From DATKMS01 sp041497995 (lineage in GTDB: Bacteria; Desulfobacterota; Binatia; HRBIN30): a DNA stretch of 26,088 nucleotides. The stretch covers positions 1 through 26,088 of the forward strand of contig JBGQHM010000053.1 of assembly GCA_041497995.1 (NCBI GenBank), given 5' to 3'. The position numbers and the translations under genes were made by a program. The notes beneath the pieces were generated by a model. The model saw only the letters and a program-made list of their open reading frames with translations, searched no databases and was not told the origin of the DNA. This document shows positions 7,952-14,689 of the stretch, piece after piece (the stretch's first letter is position 1; each line of letters opens with the position of its first letter).

Positions 7952-9082
7952 TCAAAAAATTGTCGCAGCTCCGCCGACGGTGATGCGCACGATGGCGGTG
8001 ATAAACTGGTAGACGCCGTACACGCCTTTGCGCCCCAGCGTGTAGGGAACCACAACCCGGTAGTCGCGGGCGAGCCGGACGTCGGGTTGGAGATCTGTCT
8101 CGGTGTGTTCCAGGTTAACTTGCCACTCCATACTGTCGCCGCCGACCGTCCTACGAACGAGACGGACGTGGGTTGCATCGGCCGGGAACGTGAGTCCCCC
8201 GGCGCTCGAGATCAGCTGTGTCAGCGTCATTCCACGGGTCAGCGGGTATGGACCCGGCTTGTCGACCTCTCCGTCGACGAATGCCTTACCGGCTTCTGGG
8301 ACAATAACCAAGTCTCCGCCGCGGACTTGCAGCATGAGGATCGCAGGATCGGGTTGGCCGCTGGCGGTGTCGAGGCAGATCGGAATGTTGCCGCTGTCCG
8401 CCGCGAGGGGAGGTACGGTGTCGGCGTCCGAATGGATGGAATATGCCTGCGCCACCGGTTGCGTTGTGGCTGCGTTCGCGCCTGCCGGTCGCACCAGCAC
8501 GAAGTTCCCAGCGCTCTGAGCGAGGCCCCCAGCCATTGAGACGACGTCGACCAACGTCTGCTTCCCGCGGGAGAGATGGTACATTCCTGGGCGCGCGACC
8601 GCGCCGAGGATCACGACCTCTTGCCCTTGGTAGTCCTTGACGAAGACGCTGACCAGCGGCTCGTTCAGCACCTCTGCGCGCCGGAGTCCGGCGACGATGG
8701 CACGATGCACCTGACCTACGCTCAGGCCAGAAACCTGCACGGGGTCCATCATGGGCAAGCTGATATATCCGCGGTCGTCAACCCGCAGATCAGACGAGAA
8801 ATCGCCACCCTCGGGGCGGTAGTTGTACACGGTGACGACCAAGAGATCACCAGGAGAGAGGGTGTAACTGGCGTCGGCACCCATCGCCTGTTGGCGCGCC
8901 GCCACCAAGTCTTGGATCTGTTGCTGGTACGTGGGGTTCGCGCAAGGGTCGATCGGACCACCCTCTCCGATCGGCGTGACCTGCCGGGTCGCTCCGCATG
9001 CTGCAACCATGCAGGCAAGCAGGATAGCGACCATCGCAACGCCCGCGCGACGGATTATTGAAAAAGTTGCCGCACGAGCCAT
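7952..9082 (-). CDS. Polysaccharide export outer-membrane lipoprotein (Wza/GumB type)
   Basis: The first gene of the operon, 376 residues from the ATG at 9082. It has a basic N-terminus, a hydrophobic core and a lipobox MVAAC, giving lipidated Cys29. The Poly_export domain begins YTLSPGDLLVVTVYN and includes the pattern DDRGYISLPM. SLBB-type segments follow (VVILGAVARPGMYHL; AFVDGEVDKPGPYPL). This family forms the outer-membrane channel through which the polymer leaves the cell, in contact with Wzc. The open frame extends 29 codons upstream to 9169, but the signal peptide fixes the start at 9082. The C-terminus (about 20 residues, ending ITVGGAATIF) is hydrophobic enough to be the membrane-inserting strand or helix. 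Confidence 0.93.
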   Translation of the reverse strand: MARAATFSIIRRAGVAMVAILLACMVAACGATRQVTPIGEGGPIDPCANPTYQQQIQDLVAARQQAMGADASYTLSPGDLLVVTVYNYRPEGGDFSSDLRVDDRGYISLPMMDPVQVSGLSVGQVHRAIVAGLRRAEVLNEPLVSVFVKDYQGQEVVILGAVARPGMYHLSRGKQTLVDVVSMAGGLAQSAGNFVLVRPAGANAATTQPVAQAYSIHSDADTVPPLAADSGNIPICLDTASGQPDPAILMLQVRGGDLVIVPEAGKAFVDGEVDKPGPYPLTRGMTLTQLISSAGGLTFPADATHVRLVRRTVGGDSMEWQVNLEHTETDLQPDVRLARDYRVVVPYTLGRKGVYGVYQFITAIVRITVGGAATIF

Positions 9083-9195
9083 AAGGATTACCCCGCCGAC
9101 CGCTTGGCTAGCGCCGATGGCGCGCTCGAAAATCGACCTCCGTGTGGCGACCCCGGGTTGTCCGACCACGGCCGTTCAGGTTGCCGCTTCCCATT

Positions 9196-9205
9196 TGACC
9201 GGTCA
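9196..9205. promoter_or_regulatory. Palindrome TGACCGGTCA, candidate operator of the polysaccharide operon
   Basis: A perfect 10-bp palindrome lies at the expected transcription start of the minus-strand operon, just downstream of its candidate -10. The hexamer TTGACC overlapping it (9195-9200) recurs in inverted form as GGTCAA at 9230-9235. A repressor footprint is possible. Evidence is positional only. Confidence 0.3.
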
Positions 9206-9207
9206 GC

Positions 9208-9235
9208 TGTATCATGGGCAGAGGCGACTGGTCAA
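9208..9235 (-). promoter_or_regulatory. Candidate sigma70-type promoter for the polysaccharide operon
   Basis: On the minus strand TTGACC (9235-9230) is followed after 16 nt by GATACA (9213-9208). The -35 matches 5 of 6 consensus bases and the -10 only 3 of 6. It would give a leader of about 120 nt before the lipoprotein ATG at 9082. The rest of the 346-nt gap 9083-9428 holds the divergent promoter and a possible small ORF, described separately. Confidence 0.3.
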
Positions 9236-9316
9236 CGTGCATGGGGGAGCCCGGACGCGCGGTGGTTGCCACCGCCACCGAGTCCATGACAAGCACGGGA
9301 ATACAAGTATTTTCGA

Positions 9317-9345
9317 TTGACAAGACCACGTTTTTCCCATATACC
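9317..9345 (+). promoter_or_regulatory. Sigma70-type promoter for the Cys-rich secreted protein
   Basis: TTGACA (9317-9322) is a perfect -35, followed by a 17-nt spacer and TATACC (9340-9345), 4 of 6 to the -10 consensus. Transcription would start near 9352 and give a leader of about 77 nt. The purine-rich GGAGGG at 9419-9424 serves as ribosome-binding site for the gene at 9429. Confidence 0.6.
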
Positions 9346-9369
9346 GCGCTCCTGTTGAATGGGGCGTAC

Positions 9370-9432
9370 ATGGCGGAGAAGCCTGTGGGAGTCACAGAAA
9401 TGATGGAACGCCTGAGCGGAGGGACGAAATGA
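9370..9432 (+). CDS. Possible 20-residue upstream ORF overlapping the secreted-protein start
   Basis: An ATG at 9370, 8 nt after GGGG, opens a 20-codon frame (MAEKPVGVTEMMERLSGGTK) whose TGA overlaps the ATG of the next gene (ATGA). It lies wholly within the predicted mRNA leader. This arrangement would allow translational coupling. The frame is also open further upstream (to 9214), but that would cross the promoter. No homologue is recognised, and it may be chance. Confidence 0.22.
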   Translation: MAEKPVGVTEMMERLSGGTK

Positions 9433-10565
9433 AAATGCGCAACGAGTTAGTTGACAGGTTCCTGCTTCTGGGGCCCATCGTCCTTGGGGCGTTGCTTCTT
9501 CAAGCGAGTGTTCCGGACCGAGCGTTGGCCTGCATTACCAATGCCGACTGCATTGACACGGATGCGTGCACGATCAACGAAACCTGCACCACCCCAAATG
9601 GCTTGAACAATATGGTGGGATGCACCCACAGCCCGCTGGTCTGTCCTGGCGCCTGCGATCCAGCTTGTGGCTGCGTACCATGTGGTGGGGCGACCGCGAC
9701 GCCGACCCCAACCCCAACGGCCACTCAAACGCTGACCGCGACGCCTGGTTGCAGCACCAACGCCGACTGCGGGGTGAGCGATGCCTGCGTGACATTCACC
9801 TGCATTGGCTCGGCGTGCAATCGGATGGACACGGTGTGTCCTGGCGCATGTAACCCTGCCACTGGGTGCGTGGTTGTCGGCACCCCAACCAACACGCCGA
9901 CCGCGACTAACACACGGACCTTCACGCCCGTACCGCCGACTAACACGCCGACCAACACACGAACGTTTACGCCCATACCTCCGTCACCGACCATTACGCC
10001 GACGGCGACCATTACCCCGACTGCGACCAACACACCGACTGAAACACCGACGCCGTCGCAAACGCCTACGCCGACGCCGATGCCGCCCGTGATTACGCCC
10101 GATCCACACGGAGGCTCGACTTCTGTGGGCGGCGACTCGGGGAACGACTGTCCGAACTTCACGGGTGTCTGCAGCGGCGGCTCCAAGAATGGGCAAGCCT
10201 GCGGGTGTATGAGCGACTGTCCCGGCGGCTCTTGCACCGCGCCGAACGTCATCACGATATTCGACTGCGGCCCCGAAGCTCCGCCTGTCTGCCATTCTGA
10301 CAATAACGATCCGGCGATCGGCACGTGCCAGAAGTGTTTGAACGGTACGTTCAGTTGCCCCCTGTTTTCGGCAACGCCACTGCAGCCCGGCCAGATCATC
10401 TATGCTACGGACGGTTGCTATGACCCGAGCCGCATTGGTCCCGACACGGTTGTCCAGGCGGTGCCAGTGGCCCCACTGTTGTCACCGCAGATGATCATCG
10501 TGTTGGTTGCCAGCCTCGGATTGGTCGGTCTCATAGGCCTCGCGCGCCTGCGGCTGAGCAAGTGA
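9429..10565 (+). CDS. Secreted Cys-rich, Thr/Pro-rich surface protein with C-terminal sorting-like tail
   Basis: A 378-residue protein of unknown function. The signal peptide covers about residues 1-34, with an ALA cleavage site directly before Cys35. Two related Cys modules follow (35-85 with 10 Cys, 108-147 with 8 Cys), sharing C.TNADC, DAC and VCPGAC.PA.GCV. A short Thr/Pro linker separates them and a long one (about 151-222, NTPT/TPTAT repeats) follows. A third region (241-330) has 12 Cys, including GQACGCMSDCPGGSC. All 30 ectodomain Cys are outside the predicted membrane parts and even in number, consistent with disulfides. The C-terminus is LLSPQ, a hydrophobic helix (about 355-371) and a basic tail RLRLSK, like tripartite sorting signals (PEP-CTERM, MYXO-CTERM). 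No catalytic motif is visible. The gene is divergent from the polysaccharide operon. Confidence 0.85.
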   Translation: MKMRNELVDRFLLLGPIVLGALLLQASVPDRALACITNADCIDTDACTINETCTTPNGLNNMVGCTHSPLVCPGACDPACGCVPCGGATATPTPTPTATQTLTATPGCSTNADCGVSDACVTFTCIGSACNRMDTVCPGACNPATGCVVVGTPTNTPTATNTRTFTPVPPTNTPTNTRTFTPIPPSPTITPTATITPTATNTPTETPTPSQTPTPTPMPPVITPDPHGGSTSVGGDSGNDCPNFTGVCSGGSKNGQACGCMSDCPGGSCTAPNVITIFDCGPEAPPVCHSDNNDPAIGTCQKCLNGTFSCPLFSATPLQPGQIIYATDGCYDPSRIGPDTVVQAVPVAPLLSPQMIIVLVASLGLVGLIGLARLRLSK

Positions 10566-10596
10566 CACGAGGGTGACCACCTCTCGTTGAACTGAT

Positions 10597-10637
10597 AGAG
10601 GGGCTGCGGGAATCAACCCGTGGCCCCTCTGCTTTTT
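10597..10637 (+). terminator. Intrinsic terminator after the Cys-rich protein gene
   Basis: The arms 10597-10610 (AGAGGGGCTGCGGG) and 10617-10630 pair over 14 positions, two of them G-T, around a 6-nt loop. TTTTT follows at 10633-10637. It lies 31 nt after the stop codon. It has no T-run on the other side, so it is one-directional, though the hairpin may also help stop mutS2 transcripts coming from the right. Confidence 0.9.
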
Positions 10638-10666
10638 CCGGCTCTTGAGCAGGCGTTTGCGGCAGC

Positions 10667-12997
10667 TCAACGGCCACCCGCGAGCTCAGCCACGGTTACC
10701 CCAGCGCCGCCCTCGGCTGGTGCACCGGCGTGGAAGCCCTCACAGTACGGGGATCGCGACAGGTAGTCCTCGACCGCGCGCCGCAGCGCACCGCTGCCGA
10801 TGCCATGGATGATCCGCACGGAAGGATAGCGGGCCCGTGCGGCGCGATCGAGGAAGTCTTCCAGTGCGGAAACCGCTTCGCGCGCGCGCAGGCCCAGCAG
10901 GCTGATCTCTTGCGCTGTGCCCTCGGGCGCGGCGGCGACGTGGACCTCGACGCTGACCTTGGGACCACTGTCGACACGGCGCAGCTGTGCGACCGGCACC
11001 TCAAAGCGCAAGCTGCCGCGTTGCATCCAGGCGCGCTCACCTTCGACAGAGAGCAGCTGGCCGCGCAAGCCGTTCTGACTGACCTCGACGAGGTCACCGA
11101 TGCGGGGTGGCCCAGACGGGGCCGGCTGTTCAGCCATCGCCGCCGCCTGCTCGTGGATAGTGGCTTCGTGCTGCTGCACCCAGCGTGTGAGGGTGCGGCG
11201 GTCGGCGGTGCCGCGCTGCACGGCGTCCAACAGCTCTCGCCCTTGCTCGCGCACCGTGCGCACGAAGTCGCGTGCCGCCGCCAGCTCCTCCGTCCAGCGC
11301 TGGCGGCGCTTCGCTTGCAATTCCTCGAGCAAGTGCTGCGCTTCCTGCTGCGCGTGCGCGGCGGCGCGTACGTGCTCCTCAACGTCGGCGAGGCGCTCCT
11401 CGTAGCGACGGCGTACCTCCTCGAGGCGTGCTACTGCCGTGGCCAGCGTCTTCGCCTGCTCGGATCGGGCTGCCTCGGCAATCTCCAGGACAGAGGCCGG
11501 GAGTCCTAAGCGGCGCGCAATCGGCAGCGCCTGGCTTTCGCCGATGGAGTGGTAGACCAGACGATAGCATGGCGCCATCGCGTTGAGGTCGAACTCCACG
11601 GCGGCTGTCGCGCAGGTATCGTGGCTCAACGCGAAGACCTTTATCGGCGCATAGTGGGTACTCAGCGCGACGCGGGCGCCGCCGGCTTCGAGCATGCGGA
11701 TCATGCCAATACCCAGCGCCGCGCCGTCGTCGGGGTCGGTACCGACACCAGGCTCATCCAACAACACCAGCGCCGGTGCCTCGCGGCGTTCGAGAATCTC
11801 TGTGAGGTTCGCGACATGCGCGGAGAAGGTCGAGAGATTCCGTTCGATGCTCTGTTCGTCGCCCACATCGGTGTAGACGGCTTGGAAGCATGGCAGGCGG
11901 CTGCCTTCGGCCGCTGGAATCAGGAGGCCGCTCTGCGCCATCAGCGCCATGAGACCGAGCGTCTTCAACGCAACCGTCTTGCCACCCGTGTTCGGCCCAG
12001 TGATGACCAAGATCTGCTTGCCGCTTGGCAGCAGCAGGTCGATGGGCACCACGGTACGCGCGCCGAACAGCAGCAGCGGATGTCTTGCCTGGTGAATCGC
12101 CAACTCATGGTCGTCGAGCTGCGGTTGTGTGCAGTGATAGCGCTGCGCGAAGTGGGCGCGGGCGACTAGGGCGTCGATCTCTACCAGCGTGGTGAAGGTC
12201 TGGCTCAGCTCGACATGAACTGTCCGCACCAACGCGGTGAGATCAGCCAGGATGCGACGTACGAGTGCTTCTTCCTCCTTGGCCGCTATCAAGAGGCGGT
12301 TGTTCAGTTCGACAGCGAACAGTGGCTCGATGAACGTCGTCTCGCCGGAAACCGACCGGTCCTGCACGACGCCGTCGAACTGTCCCGCCATCGCCGTCCT
12401 GATCGGAACCACGAAGCGGTTGTTGCGAATGGTGACGTAGCGGTCGGAGATCAGCTCGGCGAGACCTGGTCGTGCCAGCAGCTCGTCCAATCGCCGCGTC
12501 AGCTTGTCGCGCAACTGGCGCTGGGTGCGCCGCACGTCGGCGAGCTCGTCGCTGGCGTCGTCGGTTACCCCGCCATCGTCGTCGAGCGCCCGCACCAGGC
12601 TGGCCTGTAGCGTTGGGAGCGGGACAAGCTTGTCCGCGAGCTCCGCCAGCAACGGATAGGCGGCGTGATGCTTCTTGAGGAACGGACGAGTGGCGTGGGC
12701 GACGGAGAGGACCGTTCGGACGGCGACTAGCGTCGATCCGTCGAGCACGGCCCCGTCATGCGCTGCGCTGCGCAGAGCAGCGCGCAGGTCGGCGAACTCG
12801 CGCAGCGGCGGCTCGCCGTGCTCCTCGATGAGCCGGAAGCACTGCCAAGCCGCAGCGAGTGCCCGCTCAACGACAAGGCGGTCGGCGCTCGGTGCCAATG
12901 TCCGACACGCTTCCTTGCCAGCCGGCGAACAGGCAAAGTCGGCTACCCGGTTGCGGACGTGGTCGAATTCGAGAGCGGTGAGATCCCTCGGACGCAT
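10667..12997 (-). CDS. mutS2: MutS2 family ATPase/nuclease (Smr domain)
   Basis: A 776-residue protein of usual MutS2 length. It lacks the mismatch-recognition domain of MutS and begins with the core/lever region. The ATPase has Walker A GPNTGGKT at 334-341, the DEQSIERNLSTFS segment at about 380-392 and Walker B LVLLDEPGVGTDP at about 410-422. A charged coiled coil (about 500-610) leads to a KOW-like segment (GDLVEVSQNGLRGQLLSV) and a C-terminal Smr domain (about 695-775). The family acts on branched DNA or, in Bacillus, on collided ribosomes. The Smr motifs differ from the common form: SLLG in place of the DLRG-type motif, and HGIGSG for HGKGTG. The gene follows the small 117-residue ORF after 74 nt containing a long hairpin. 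Start by ATG at 12997. Confidence 0.95.
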   Translation of the reverse strand: MRPRDLTALEFDHVRNRVADFACSPAGKEACRTLAPSADRLVVERALAAAWQCFRLIEEHGEPPLREFADLRAALRSAAHDGAVLDGSTLVAVRTVLSVAHATRPFLKKHHAAYPLLAELADKLVPLPTLQASLVRALDDDGGVTDDASDELADVRRTQRQLRDKLTRRLDELLARPGLAELISDRYVTIRNNRFVVPIRTAMAGQFDGVVQDRSVSGETTFIEPLFAVELNNRLLIAAKEEEALVRRILADLTALVRTVHVELSQTFTTLVEIDALVARAHFAQRYHCTQPQLDDHELAIHQARHPLLLFGARTVVPIDLLLPSGKQILVITGPNTGGKTVALKTLGLMALMAQSGLLIPAAEGSRLPCFQAVYTDVGDEQSIERNLSTFSAHVANLTEILERREAPALVLLDEPGVGTDPDDGAALGIGMIRMLEAGGARVALSTHYAPIKVFALSHDTCATAAVEFDLNAMAPCYRLVYHSIGESQALPIARRLGLPASVLEIAEAARSEQAKTLATAVARLEEVRRRYEERLADVEEHVRAAAHAQQEAQHLLEELQAKRRQRWTEELAAARDFVRTVREQGRELLDAVQRGTADRRTLTRWVQQHEATIHEQAAAMAEQPAPSGPPRIGDLVEVSQNGLRGQLLSVEGERAWMQRGSLRFEVPVAQLRRVDSGPKVSVEVHVAAAPEGTAQEISLLGLRAREAVSALEDFLDRAARARYPSVRIIHGIGSGALRRAVEDYLSRSPYCEGFHAGAPAEGGAGVTVAELAGGR

Positions 12998-13020
12998 GGC
13001 AATGAGCCCTCGGCATCCAA

Positions 13021-13062
13021 CCGTCAGTTATCAGCTCGAGACAACGAGCTGAGCCCTGACGG
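13021..13062. repeat. REP-like compound hairpin upstream of mutS2
   Basis: The outer arms CCGTCAG (13021-13027) and CTGACGG (13056-13062) pair over 7 bp. A 3-by-3 internal loop follows, then inner arms TCAGCTCG (13031-13038) and CGAGCTGA (13045-13052) pair over 8 bp around a 6-nt loop. All paired positions are Watson-Crick. No T-tract follows on either strand, so a simple terminator is unlikely. It could be an mRNA processing or stabilising element or a dispersed palindromic repeat. Confidence 0.75.
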
Positions 13063-13071
13063 CCGAACACT

Positions 13072-13425
13072 TCACTTCCTGCGCGCCTTCAAGCGGGCTG
13101 CAGCGGGCGCGAACAGGGTCACGTTCGCGGACATGGGTCGTGCTGGTCGCCCGTCAGCGTCGTCCGGTACGCGCTCGTGCGGTGCGGCGTTTCGCGCGGT
13201 CACGGGCCGGCCAGGGTGCCGCAGGATGAGACGCGCCTCGGCGACTGATATCGGGCGACCGAAGAGGCAAAAAATGCGCTCACCATCCTGCTGACTGTTC
13301 GCCCATGTGGCGAACTCTTCAGCCGAAGGTTCATGCCCCACGGCAACCGTGCAACGGCGCACGACGAAGCCCAGCATCATCTTGGGCAGTGCGGAGAGTC
13401 CGGAGGCCATAGCGGGTGGCTTCAT
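13072..13425 (-). CDS. Small protein of unknown function between ispG and mutS2
   Basis: An open frame of 117 codons, 21 nt after the ispG stop and in the same direction. The family is not recognised. The protein has a short hydrophobic beginning (MMLGFVVRRCTVAVG), an acidic helix (PSAEEFATWANSQQ), a core FCLFGRPISVAEARLILRH and a basic C-terminus (AAARLKARRK). There is no signal peptide or membrane helix. Codon third positions are strongly GC-biased, as in the neighbouring genes, which supports a real gene. No Shine-Dalgarno is clear before the ATG at 13425. ATG codons at 13410, 13380 and 13377 are alternatives, and the last two would place the start at the better-looking MMLGF. Spacing indicates co-transcription with ispG, possibly by coupling. 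Confidence 0.55.
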   Translation of the reverse strand: MKPPAMASGLSALPKMMLGFVVRRCTVAVGHEPSAEEFATWANSQQDGERIFCLFGRPISVAEARLILRHPGRPVTARNAAPHERVPDDADGRPARPMSANVTLFAPAAARLKARRK

Positions 13426-13446
13426 GCCGCAAAAGCCAGCGCACCG

Positions 13447-14607
13447 TCAAGATGCCGCGCGTTCGGTAGCCCGTTCGGCGATGATCCGATCGAGCTCGGC
13501 GCGCAGGCGGGGCAGCACTGCCTGGTAGCTAAAGGCGCCGATCTTCACGTCCTTGCGCTTGAGATTGACGGTAGACGGACCGCACCACAATCCCAAATCG
13601 GCGTCGTCGGTCTCGCCGGGACCATTCACGCGGCACCCCATCACCGCAATAGTGACGCGGTGTTCCTGGGCGTAGCGTGTGAGCTCGCGCACGTGCGCGG
13701 CAAGCTCGACGAAGCTCTCGTTCTCTACGCGGGAGCAACTCGGGCAGGAAATGATGTTCAGCCCCTGCCCGAAATCGGGAACCGAGATGAAGCGGCCGTG
13801 CGCCACGTCGTCGATGATGTGGTGCCCAACCTCTACCTCCTCGTGCTTGCGGTCGTTGGGCAAGGTCAGCGAGACGCGAATCGTCTCGCCGATCCCCTCG
13901 GCGAGCAGCTTCTCGAAGGCCAGCCGTGTCTTGATGATGCCCTCGGGTGGCATGCCGGCCTCAGTGACTCCGAGATGCAGCGGGACGTCGGGCCGCGCCT
14001 GTGCGAAGCGGCGGTTGGCTGCGACGACCTTCTGCGGATCGGAATCTTTCAGCGAGACGACGAAACGGTCGAAGCCCTCCTCCTCCACGAGGCCGCAGTG
14101 AAAGAGCGCTGACTGGACGATGGCTTCGAGCTGGTCGGACGGGTAGCGCTCGAGAAACTCGGGTGCGACGGACCCGCAGTTGACGCCAATGCGGATGGCG
14201 CAGTCCGTGTCGCGGGCGACGTTGACGAGCCACGCAACCTTGTCGGCAACCGATTTGTCGCGCTCGACGTGATGCAGATGGCCGGGGTTGTAACGGATCT
14301 TGTCGACGTGTGGGCCGACCTTTGCCGCCAGGCGATAGTTCTCCTGTAGATCAACGGCCAATGCCGCGGTCGTTTGGCGCCGAATTTCTTTCAGGGCTTC
14401 GACTTCCTTGTCGTTGTCGACGGCGATGCGCACGACGCCGGCCCCAGCCCGTTGCAACTGTGCGGTCTGCGCGACGGTGGCGTCGATGTCGCGCGTTTTG
14501 GTCGCACACATGCTCTGTACGGCGACCGCTGCGCCCGCTCCGATCTGCAACGCGCCAATGCGCACCGCGCGAGTCTGCCGTCGGGGCAGCGCGGCATCGA
14601 TGGACAT
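13447..14607 (-). CDS. ispG: 4-hydroxy-3-methylbut-2-en-1-yl diphosphate synthase (IspG/GcpE)
   Basis: A 386-residue enzyme of the MEP isoprenoid pathway that reductively opens the cyclic diphosphate MEcPP to HMBPP using a 4Fe-4S cluster. The iron-sulfur ligands are visible: ISCPSC gives Cys288 and Cys291, GCRVNGPGE gives Cys325 and Glu332, matching the 3 Cys + 1 Glu coordination of the family. The N-terminal TIM-barrel shows VQSMC, GAGVVRIAV, DLQENYRLA and YNPGH. The protein is the bacterial two-domain form (E. coli 372 residues), without the plant-type insert. It lies 82 nt downstream of the metallophosphoesterase gene and 21 nt before the small unknown gene. A strong Shine-Dalgarno is not apparent before the ATG at 14607. 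Confidence 0.97.
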   Translation of the reverse strand: MSIDAALPRRQTRAVRIGALQIGAGAAVAVQSMCATKTRDIDATVAQTAQLQRAGAGVVRIAVDNDKEVEALKEIRRQTTAALAVDLQENYRLAAKVGPHVDKIRYNPGHLHHVERDKSVADKVAWLVNVARDTDCAIRIGVNCGSVAPEFLERYPSDQLEAIVQSALFHCGLVEEEGFDRFVVSLKDSDPQKVVAANRRFAQARPDVPLHLGVTEAGMPPEGIIKTRLAFEKLLAEGIGETIRVSLTLPNDRKHEEVEVGHHIIDDVAHGRFISVPDFGQGLNIISCPSCSRVENESFVELAAHVRELTRYAQEHRVTIAVMGCRVNGPGETDDADLGLWCGPSTVNLKRKDVKIGAFSYQAVLPRLRAELDRIIAERATERAAS

Positions 14608-14689
14608 GGAAGCAGGCTAGCCGACCGGTTGCAGGGACTCAAGATAAACCGCGGGACGACCGGCGCGGGCCCATCGCACGAGCCACGAA

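Noticed and set aside
9260..9284. GGCGGTGGC-like stretch resembling the RfaH ops element (minus strand)
   Set aside because: It lies upstream of the candidate polysaccharide promoter, so it would not be transcribed, and the match is only partial.
9214..9369. Upstream part of the 72-codon frame before the Cys-rich gene
   Set aside because: It contains the promoter at 9317-9345, so translation from there would need another transcript; no domain visible.
9888..10085. ACNCCGACN-type short periodicity suggestive of a DNA repeat array
   Set aside because: It is the coding sequence of the Thr/Pro linker; no separate DNA repeat function is needed.
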